Source: Ignavibacteria bacterium
Lineage (GTDB): Bacteria; Bacteroidota; Ignavibacteria; Ignavibacteriales; Ignavibacteriaceae
NCBI GenBank assembly: GCA_029863735.1
Contig: JAOTUT010000011.1
Location: 1-14,184, forward strand
Length of the DNA stretch: 14,184 bases
Reading direction: 5' to 3'
The translations under genes were made by a program, and so were the position numbers. Below the pieces are notes generated by a model. It made no database searches. It had not been told where the DNA came from and saw nothing but the letters and a program-made list of their open reading frames with translations. Below, piece after piece: positions 1 through 7,600 of the stretch. Position 1 is the stretch's first letter; every line of letters starts with the position of its first letter.

Positions 1-321
1 AGATTTATCTGATAAAGGAAGTATAATTGAGGCGTCGAATTTTTGATTTTCAAAATATTGAAGAGAAATTTTATTTAATTCTTTAAAATATTCTAACTCG
101 GAAGGATCGATATTTTTCTTTGATGCGACAATCTCCCATTCAGAATCAATTTGTTTTTTATGATAAGCATATATTTCCGAGACAATAAAATTTCCACGCA
201 TAAGATGCAGGAAGTTTTTCACCATCTCATCAAAGCTGAATGATTTACAGAGGATTTCAAATCCTTCCTGAAATGACCCAACCTGCAGAGAAAGTTTTTC
301 TACAAGGTTATTATTATCCAC
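1..321 (-). CDS. N-terminal fragment of a signalling protein, possibly GAF-domain (runs off left edge)
   Basis: Reading leftward, an open frame of 107 codons starts at a GTG (319-321) directly after an in-frame TAA and continues to the window edge without a stop. The fragment begins V/M-D-N-N-N-L-V-E-K-L, then has an amphipathic helix and an alternating region containing IVSEIYAYHKK and WEIVAS, which looks like the start of a GAF-type sensory domain. No Shine-Dalgarno sequence precedes the GTG, so a later start is possible. It lies 134 nt downstream of the STAS gene on the same strand, suggesting it belongs to the same partner-switching cluster. A GAF-plus-phosphatase or GAF-plus-kinase protein would fit, but the catalytic part is outside the window. 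The reading frame is fairly sure; the family is a guess. Confidence 0.65.
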   Translation of the reverse strand, partial: MDNNNLVEKLSLQVGSFQEGFEILCKSFSFDEMVKNFLHLMRGNFIVSEIYAYHKKQIDSEWEIVASKKNIDPSELEYFKELNKISLQYFENQKFDASIILPLSDKS

Positions 322-455
322 TTAAATTAATAGTTTGTAAAGAATTGAAAATTACTTTTGAGGTTCAAATCAAAAGCAAGCTAACTAAGTTGATCACTGA
401 ATTAATATTAAATGCAATAACAGCTAATACTCAAATGCTTTAGTTTAAAATAAAA

Positions 456-791
456 TTAACTCTTTAAAGCCAGCTCAACATTATCTGCTTTTTCGGCAAA
501 CTGAAACAATCCCATAATAGTAAAAGTTTTTTCAATTGTAGGATCAAGATTGGTAAAAACCAACTTGCCGTTTGACTGGTTTAATTTCTCAATAACTTCA
601 ATCAGATGAGAGATACCAATTGAGTTAACAACCTTAGATTTTTCAAGATTTAATATCAGTTTATTAATTTCATTATGTTTTTCAAATTCCTGGACAATTT
701 TTTCACCGCCAGGACCGTTGATATATCCATCAGTTTTAATTACAAGTGTTTTATCATGTAATTCTGTAACCAAACTAAATTCTGTGCTCAT
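456..791 (-). CDS. STAS-domain anti-anti-factor (RsbV/SpoIIAA-like)
   Basis: This 111-residue protein is a single STAS domain, the usual size for SpoIIAA/RsbV antagonists. In that family the unphosphorylated form binds a Bergerat-type kinase and frees its partner, while the kinase inactivates it by phosphorylating a serine in a D-S-x-G motif. Here the motif reads N56-S57-I58-G59: the phosphoacceptor serine is kept, but the preceding aspartate is asparagine. GLFQFAEKADN near the C-terminus is the typical STAS ending. The ATG is preceded by GGAG (799-802) at good spacing, and the gene begins only 13 nt after the kinase gene ends. The two are almost certainly cotranscribed and act together. The next gene is 134 nt downstream. 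Confidence 0.9.
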   Translation of the reverse strand: MSTEFSLVTELHDKTLVIKTDGYINGPGGEKIVQEFEKHNEINKLILNLEKSKVVNSIGISHLIEVIEKLNQSNGKLVFTNLDPTIEKTFTIMGLFQFAEKADNVELALKS

Positions 792-804
792 TAATTGTCT
801 CCAA

Positions 805-1221
805 TTAGGTTAAATTTTTAGTAATTGTTATTCTTGTTCCATTCGGTCCGGATTCAATAATCATATCATCTGACATTGATTTCATCAGTTTAAGACCCCA
901 TCCTCTTTTACGGTCACTATGAATCTTATCGGCAATTTTCGGATCTTCAACTTCATCAGGTTCAAAACCCCGTCCAAAATCAGTTACCAGGATGATTAAT
1001 TTTTCCTTATCCATACTGAACTCAACCTGTACATAAGGATTTATATCACCCGAATGTTCCAGTCCATTTATAATTGCTTCTGTAACGATGATCTTTGCTT
1101 CACCAATCTTATCATCGGAAATTCCTAAATGTTTACCCATTATCTGCAGGCTTTCAATGGCAACCAGCTCAATATCAGGGATGTAGGGTAGTTTAATTTC
1201 CAGTTCTACATTTTTTTTCAT
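805..1221 (-). CDS. Bergerat-fold ATP-binding protein, RsbW/SpoIIAB-like serine kinase (anti-sigma type)
   Basis: This 138-residue protein is a lone HATPase_c domain. Its N-box is E48-A-I-I-N52-G-L-E-H56, its G1 box is D81-F-G-R-G85, and its G2 box is G107-W-G-L-K-L-M. This arrangement is typical of the small serine kinases that bind either a sigma factor or a STAS antagonist and phosphorylate the latter. The frame could be extended one codon upstream to a TTG, but the ATG at 1219-1221 is preferred. It sits 113 nt downstream of the SpoIIE phosphatase gene with no terminator-like hairpin between them, and 13 nt upstream of the STAS gene. The phosphatase would be expected to reverse what this kinase does. 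No sigma factor is encoded in the window, so its final target is unknown and need not be a sigma factor. Confidence 0.9.
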   Translation of the reverse strand: MKKNVELEIKLPYIPDIELVAIESLQIMGKHLGISDDKIGEAKIIVTEAIINGLEHSGDINPYVQVEFSMDKEKLIILVTDFGRGFEPDEVEDPKIADKIHSDRKRGWGLKLMKSMSDDMIIESGPNGTRITITKNLT

Positions 1222-1334
1222 CAAAATACTTTCTGACTAATTTATAGCTACAAATTATTAATAAGACCGTAGGGACATTTGGAATATAATGTATTTTTCC
1301 GTTATGTGTTTAAATAATCTTTCATTTCCGGGAT

Positions 1335-4300
1335 TTAATTTGCCCTGATTACAACAAAGGTGATATCGTCATCCTGAATCCTTCCATTCATCCAATCATC
1401 ACCCGCAGTGACCAGCTTATTAATTATTTCATCAGGCTGATTATTGATAGCATCATTAAAACTTGTTTTAACACGAGAATAATCAAACATTTCTTCGTTA
1501 GGATTCATTTGTTCGGGCAAACCATCGGTGAGCAATAAAATTGTATCGCCACTCTTTAATTCTCTTTGAATAACATTATACGATGCGTTCCTCATAGCAC
1601 CTAAAGGCATTCCTTGTATTATTATTTCTTCTACTTGATTGGTCTCTTTATTATGGTAATAAATCGGAGGCATCCCGGCACTGGTTATCTGAAGTTTATT
1701 GTTTTCAATTTTTAAATAACTGAATGACATCAGAATTCTGCCAAGCTTAATATCTTTAATAACACGGCTGCAATGGGTCATAAATTCTTTTAGACCAAGT
1801 TTTGATGAATCAGATGTAAAAAAGCCCTTCATTAATGTGACCATAGTTCCCGCCTGAAGTCCGTGTCCGGTTGCATCACCAAAGGCGATGTTTAAAGCAC
1901 CATTTTCCTGAACAATAAAATCATAATAGTCTCCACCAACTTCTGTTGCAGTTCTCATAAATGCGGCTATCTGAAGGTTAGGAAGTTTTGGCAATTCCTT
2001 TGGCAGCATTGATAGCTGAAGTGCTCTTGCTTCTTCGAGCTCTTTGGTCTTCCGATCATTTTCAATTTGAATAGCGCGTTTCTCTGCTTCTGTGGCTTTC
2101 AGACGTAATTCATTTTCTCTTAACTTTGTTTTTTGTTCGCGTCGATTAATTTCAACTCTTCGTACTCCATACAAGAGGCTAAAAAACGTGATAACATAAA
2201 TTGCATAAGCAATATTTGTTCGCCACCAGGGGGGGGTTACTTCAATAAATAAAGATCTTCCTTCATCATTCCACAACCCATCATTGTTGGATCCGGTAAC
2301 AATAAGCTTGTAATCTCCGGGAGAAAGGTTAGTGAATGTTACCGTATGATTATTTCCAAGCTGTATCCAGTTTTCGTTAAACCCCTCCAGCTTATATCGG
2401 TACTGGTTATCGGAACTATTGTAATAGCTTAACGCAGCGAACTGGAAGGTAACAATGTTGTCTTTATATGTCACCAGGATGCTGTCTCTGACTGAAATTC
2501 CATTTTCAAAAATTGGTTTGCCTTCTTCATCGTCAGAATTATATCTTATATAATTTGTATAAACAACCGGGGGTACAAACGTATTTCCTCTAACTTTATC
2601 AGGATCAAAAACATTAAAGCCATTTGGCCCTCCGAAAAGAAGGCGTCCTGTATTATAATCTTTTGCAAAAGCATTCTGATTGAATTCATTGCCTTGCAGA
2701 CCATCCTGAGCATAATAGTTTTTAAATGTTTCTTTTCCAGGATTAAATTTTGACAAACCGTTATTTGTACTTATCCACAGGTTCCCATTGATACCTTCTA
2801 GTATTCCGTAAACAAAATTATTTGCTAACCCATTTTCTTCATTATAGTTTTTAAAGGATTTGGTTTCCTCCAAATACCTGCAAAGTCCTTTAGTGGTGCC
2901 GACCCAAATATTTCCTTTACTATCTTTAAATATTCTGATAATGTTATCATCTGCAATGCTTGTCGAATCATCAGGATTGTTATTAAAATAAGTGAATGTT
3001 TGATTTTGCAGATTTAGCACATTCACACCGCCACCAAAAGTTCCTACCCACAAATTTCCGTCATCATCTATGGCAAGTGACCAGGTCGCATTTGAATTAA
3101 TTGAGTTAGAATCATTTTCATTGAACTGATATCTGAAAAATTTTCCCGTTGCTCTATCAAGTTTATTTAAACCACCCCCATATGTTCCGATCCAGATGTT
3201 GCCCCTCTTATCTTCAACCAACGAATAAATCCTGTTGTCACTTAATGAATTAGGGTCTGAAGGGTTATTCGTATACCGGGCAAAGACACCGGTTTCAGGA
3301 TTTAATACATTTAAACCACTGCTGTAAGTTCCAATCCAAATATTTCCCGACTTATCTTCTAATAATGATTGGATGGAATTACTTAATAAACCATTTGGGT
3401 TTTGTGGATTTTCCAAATAATGGGTAAATATCTTTTTGCTATAATCAAACTTATTTAACCCACCACTTTTTGTCCCAATCCAATAATTTCCATGTCTGTC
3501 TGCAAGCATTGAAAATACTACATCATCGCTGAGACTATTTTTATTTCTAGGTTCGTGTTTATAGTGTTCGAATGATTGTGTAGATGGATTAAAATAATTA
3601 ATACCGTTTAAATTTGTACCGATCCAGATTACCCCGCTGCGATCCTCATAAATGGAGAAAACAAAATTATCATTTATGCTTGTCGGGTCATTAGGATCAT
3701 TTTTATAATTTAAGAATGTATTGGATTTTGGATCAAACATACTTAAACCATTCCTAACAGTTCCGATTAATAAGAACCCGCGGGAATCTTCATAAATAGG
3801 CCAGACCCAATTATCGGCTAAACTATTTGGATCGTTTGGATTGTTTCTGTAATGAATGAATTTTCCTGTTAACTCATCAAGTCTATCAAGACCATTAAAT
3901 GTTCCGATCCATAAATTTCCTGCACGATCTCGAAATACCGAGTAAACTTTATCATCGCTGAGACTCGATGGATCAGCAGGATTATGTTTGAACACTTTGC
4001 TCTTACCTGACTTTGTATCAATCCGCTCTAGTCCGGTGCCCTTGCTTAGACCACCGATCCATTTAATGCCATTAGATTCGTAAAGCAGTGCCCCGACAGT
4101 ACTTACTTTCGCTTTCTCGAAATCAATCTGATTGTTGTTAATGGTTTGGAATGATTCTGATCTTGGATTGTAATGATGGAAATCACCGCCTTGAGTTTCA
4201 ATATAAAGTGTGCCGGATTGATCCTCAATGATTGAAAAAATGAAATTGCTTGTTAAGCTGGAAGAATCGTCAGGATTGTTTTTAAATATTTTAAAATTGT

Positions 4301-4496
4301 ACCCATCGTACCTGTTTAAACCGTCCTGTGTACCAAACCACATAAAGCCATTTTTATCCTGCAGGATGCAGGTTACAGAACTCTGTGATAATCCATCATC
4401 AATAGTTAGGTGATTGAAAATAAAATCACTCTGTGATAACAAATTAGAAATAGATAAAAGAAAAGAAATTAATAAAAAAAGAATTACCCTGATCAT
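1335..4496 (-). CDS. Membrane sensor: two-component-type beta-propeller, Y_Y_Y domain, membrane span and SpoIIE/PP2C phosphatase
   Basis: This 1053-residue protein has an N-terminal signal peptide (about 1-21). Residues 40-632 contain about thirteen propeller repeats of the D-x-x-G-x-x-W-I-G-T-x-x-G-L-N type. A Y_Y_Y-like beta-sandwich follows (about 670-755), then a membrane span (about 759-777) and a charged coiled coil (780-828). The C-terminus is a SpoIIE/PP2C-type serine phosphatase (about 829-1053). Its expected metal-binding aspartates are visible: D856 in EVGGDYYDF, D874 in GDATGHG, D991 in TDGLPE, and the D1042-1044 cluster in DDDIT. The extracytoplasmic half is that of hybrid two-component sensors, but no histidine kinase, receiver or DNA-binding domain follows. 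The gene lies directly upstream of the kinase and STAS genes, so it probably dephosphorylates the STAS protein in response to an outside signal. No clear Shine-Dalgarno precedes the ATG. The ligand is unknown. Confidence 0.93.
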   Translation of the reverse strand: MIRVILFLLISFLLSISNLLSQSDFIFNHLTIDDGLSQSSVTCILQDKNGFMWFGTQDGLNRYDGYNFKIFKNNPDDSSSLTSNFIFSIIEDQSGTLYIETQGGDFHHYNPRSESFQTINNNQIDFEKAKVSTVGALLYESNGIKWIGGLSKGTGLERIDTKSGKSKVFKHNPADPSSLSDDKVYSVFRDRAGNLWIGTFNGLDRLDELTGKFIHYRNNPNDPNSLADNWVWPIYEDSRGFLLIGTVRNGLSMFDPKSNTFLNYKNDPNDPTSINDNFVFSIYEDRSGVIWIGTNLNGINYFNPSTQSFEHYKHEPRNKNSLSDDVVFSMLADRHGNYWIGTKSGGLNKFDYSKKIFTHYLENPQNPNGLLSNSIQSLLEDKSGNIWIGTYSSGLNVLNPETGVFARYTNNPSDPNSLSDNRIYSLVEDKRGNIWIGTYGGGLNKLDRATGKFFRYQFNENDSNSINSNATWSLAIDDDGNLWVGTFGGGVNVLNLQNQTFTYFNNNPDDSTSIADDNIIRIFKDSKGNIWVGTTKGLCRYLEETKSFKNYNEENGLANNFVYGILEGINGNLWISTNNGLSKFNPGKETFKNYYAQDGLQGNEFNQNAFAKDYNTGRLLFGGPNGFNVFDPDKVRGNTFVPPVVYTNYIRYNSDDEEGKPIFENGISVRDSILVTYKDNIVTFQFAALSYYNSSDNQYRYKLEGFNENWIQLGNNHTVTFTNLSPGDYKLIVTGSNNDGLWNDEGRSLFIEVTPPWWRTNIAYAIYVITFFSLLYGVRRVEINRREQKTKLRENELRLKATEAEKRAIQIENDRKTKELEEARALQLSMLPKELPKLPNLQIAAFMRTATEVGGDYYDFIVQENGALNIAFGDATGHGLQAGTMVTLMKGFFTSDSSKLGLKEFMTHCSRVIKDIKLGRILMSFSYLKIENNKLQITSAGMPPIYYHNKETNQVEEIIIQGMPLGAMRNASYNVIQRELKSGDTILLLTDGLPEQMNPNEEMFDYSRVKTSFNDAINNQPDEIINKLVTAGDDWMNGRIQDDDITFVVIRAN
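2601..4379 (-). repeat. Array of about 13 propeller repeats with a strict 48-residue period
   Basis: Within the sensor protein the W-I-G-T-type strand recurs at residues 53, 98, 146, 195, 243, 291, 339, 386, 435, 483, 530, 573 and 619 (approximate positions). Most steps are 48 residues. The blades are joined by an Asn/Asp/Pro-rich linker of the form N-N-P-x-D-P-x-S-L-S-D-D, which is longer than in a minimal blade. Thirteen to fourteen blades would make two seven-bladed propellers, as in known hybrid two-component sensors. The count is by eye. Confidence 0.8.
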
Positions 4497-4589
4497 AAAA
4501 AAGATATTGATAGCCCCGAAAATTGATTATTTATTTTATTTACACTTGAGATGTGTATTACTGAATTTGAAAATAGCAGATTTAATTGG

Positions 4590-4630
4590 AAAATGAAATA
4601 GCCCCCGATCTCAGTTAGAAACCAGGGGCT
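4590..4630 (-). terminator. Rho-independent terminator of the large secreted-protein operon
   Basis: Read on the minus strand just after the stop codon at 4638, AGCCCC (4625-4630) pairs with GGGGCT (4600-4605). Inside it, GGTTTC pairs with GAGATC including two G-U pairs, leaving a five-base loop. The stem of about 12-13 pairs is followed by ATTTCATTTT. It separates this operon from the sensor gene that begins about 100 nt further on. Confidence 0.85.
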
Positions 4631-4637
4631 AAAGACT

Positions 4638-7600
4638 TTACTTCATTAGTATCATTTTCTTAGTCGACACAAATGAACCGCTGATAATTCTATATATATA
4701 TATACCACTTGCCAGCTGACTTGCATCCCAGCTAATAGAATGGTAGCCAGCATCCATTTGTTGATCTACTAAAGTTGAAACTAAGTTACCTAATATATCA
4801 TACACTTTTAAGCTAACCTGATTATTCTCAGGTAGTTGATAGTTTATTGTTGTTGCCGGATTAAACGGATTAGGATAATTTTGATCTAAACCATACTCTG
4901 TTGGTGTCAGGCTAACTTCTTCCTCGCCGCCGACTTTCCTCAAATTAGCACCCATCGCATTCATAACAAATTTCCAGGAATTTGTCAGGTGGTTAAATAT
5001 GTATACATAATTATGTTGCTTATTTTCATCAATTGCTTTTCCCAATTCTGAGTTTGCATTTTTGAGCAGTTCCTCACAATTAGAAACCTGACAAGCTCCG
5101 GGCTCTTCTGCTTCATCTCTTACAATAACAGCCAATTTATATGAACCCGTTATTAAGTAATATAAAGAAAGATCTATTTCTGATCCAAAATCAGGACTGC
5201 TTATGTATGAATAAATTTTATTAGTTGCAGACGTTACTTTATCATAAAAGTTTAAACCCTTATTCGTTTTCAAGTGATTTCCATCCGCTTCGAAGTAAGT
5301 AAGAGCTGTCTCGAGATAAGAGATGGCATTATTTATATCTTTCTTTGTGCTATTATCCCAAGTGCAATTGTTATTTGATGGACAATATTCTTCTTGAAGA
5401 GCGAGCAGTTCATTATAAGCATATTGAATATATAATTTACCAGTAAGTTCTGTAGGTTTTTCATACGGTGAAACATAAAATGAATGTTCGGTAGTGATTA
5501 CATACTGACTGTTTCTTACATTTCCGTTAGGAACGTTATCAGAAGCAATTACACTCACATCATAATTACCTAACAATGTTGTTACCAGGGTTAAAGTATA
5601 TACACCATCTCCAATATGTGTCAAAGGACCGACTACAACTTGACCATCTGGAGCAGTAACCTGTATACCAATTAAAGCATCGGTAACCGGTTCACCAACA
5701 GTTTTTGTATCATCGCCAGTCTCACTTGATTCACCTCCCTGCCTAAGCGTTGCAGTAAAGACAACTTCCTCAGGTATTGGGTTATTATTTTGATCATTGG
5801 TTAAAATGTATCGTTCCTGATCCGTAAAGAATTCTAGTACCAAATCAGCTTCATTGGCCATATAAACTCTCAAGGGTTCTGTAGTGTCCGGCTGTGTAAC
5901 TTCTAGTATTGCATATTTCCATGCACCGATTCCGGGATTATTAACCTTGAAGAACTTATAAGGTTTATTGAATTGTGAAGCACCATGGTAACCATCGAAG
6001 AATTCAACACCATACTCAGGGAATGATTGGTAATTATCCTCGGTAATTGCACCCGGGGGAACAACCGGATTGCTTTCATCGAAAGTTACACCTGGAGGCA
6101 GCACTACAAGGTCGTATTCACTTCCCTGCCATTGCAGACCCAGTTCAAGAGTTCCACCCTGCCATTGCAGACCACCCTGCCATTGTAATCCGCCTTGCCA
6201 TTGCAGACCACCCTGCCATTGTAATCCACCTTGCCACTGCAGTCCGCCTTGCCATTGTAATCCACCTTGCCACTGCAGTCCGCCTTGCCATTGTAATCCA
6301 CCTTGCCATTGCAAACCCGGATCATTTACAAAGTATTCGCTTGTAATCTCTTCGGAGAGGTACGAAATCTGTACGCCAAGTAAACGAAGCCAAATTATAT
6401 TTGTAGCCGCACCTATTTCAGTGGTGCTTGCCATTTGGTAATATTCTCCGTCGGTTTCATTGGCTAACCAACTCATCAAATCCTGGCTCTCATTCAATCC
6501 TTCAAATCCAAATGTAAAAATTCTTATATCGGGGTCAACATTCAGTTCTGTAATTAATGAGAACGGAGAAATTTCACCTGCACTAAATAATATTATTACC
6601 TTCTTGTTAAGCGAGGTAGCAGAAAATAATTGTTCAGCTGCTGATATTCGTTCTGCAAGGTTTCCAGTAGCATTAGGTTCTAAAACATTTAAGCTATTTA
6701 ATTTTGATGTGAAATCATTTCCCAAATTTTCTGTGACTGGACCGTTCACCCAGCCCACGTTATCACCAAGCCTTAATTTGTACACAAGTTCCATAGCAGC
6801 GCTTTGTGAGGGAGCGAAGCCATTGAGAACGTCTGATGATGTAAAATTAGTTGTGCCATCGAAGACTAATACAATATCATAGTAAACATCACCGAGATTA
6901 TTGTAGATATAATTTATTCCGCCTATATCATATTTTGTTATATCTAATTGATTAGCAAACCAGTCTGGATCGGAAGGGCCAGGATGCAATGTATTCTTAT
7001 AAGTTTCACCATTAGCAATTCGACCATACATTGTAGCCAGCTGGTTATTATTTTTCATTTTCAGCACGTAACTAAAATCGCCCGGATTATACAGATCAGC
7101 CAGTCCTGAGTAATGCCCTATTTCATGTGTGGCAACATTCTGAACATCCAGAGCATTCGGGTCCCCTGTAGTGTCCCAATAAAAATGCTCACCGGTAACG
7201 AGAGAAACAGGATCTCCATTGAATGCTATATCAATATCAATCATCGCACCATTCAATACGTTATATCTGGTTCTGGTTATAGCAACAACGTTTGTTGGAG
7301 CTTCAGTTATTCCTTCCCATTCACTGGTAGTGGGAATCCAAACTATATTATTAATTCCATCAGCGTTTCCACCCCATTCTTCAGAATTAGGATAATTGTT
7401 TCGTGTATAATTAATTTGTTCCAAAGCACTCCAGGTATTAAATCCATTTTGTACTTCATCATCATAACCCAAATTTGCTACGGACGCGGCCACTTGATAA
7501 TCGCCGTTTCCATCTGTCCAGTGCAATGGAATTCCCGCAAGAGTTGTGTTGACTAAATAATGGTCGCCCTCATCTGTTGCTCTTTCAATCGAGGGAGAAA

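Noticed and set aside
240..443. Plus-strand 67-codon frame
   Set aside because: It overlaps the start of the minus-strand edge gene and the following gap, and shows no recognisable motifs.
1335..4496. Hybrid two-component histidine kinase
   Set aside because: The propeller and Y_Y_Y parts suggest it, but no H-box, HATPase, receiver or AraC domain follows. The C-terminus has clear SpoIIE/PP2C motifs instead.
4228..4596. Two plus-strand frames of about 60 codons
   Set aside because: They lie antisense to the signal peptide and first propeller blades of the sensor, or in its upstream region, with no protein features.
6156..6317. Possible CRISPR-like array
   Set aside because: Units are 18 bp, directly abutting, with no spacers, and remain in frame inside a coding gene.
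6047..6441. Plus-strand frames rich in CHC/PP and AIVIHLA repeats, and another minus frame over the same bases
   Set aside because: They are shadows of the 18-bp GLQWQG repeat; any frame through a tandem repeat without stops stays open and repetitive. The GLQWQG frame lies inside the 1685-residue protein.
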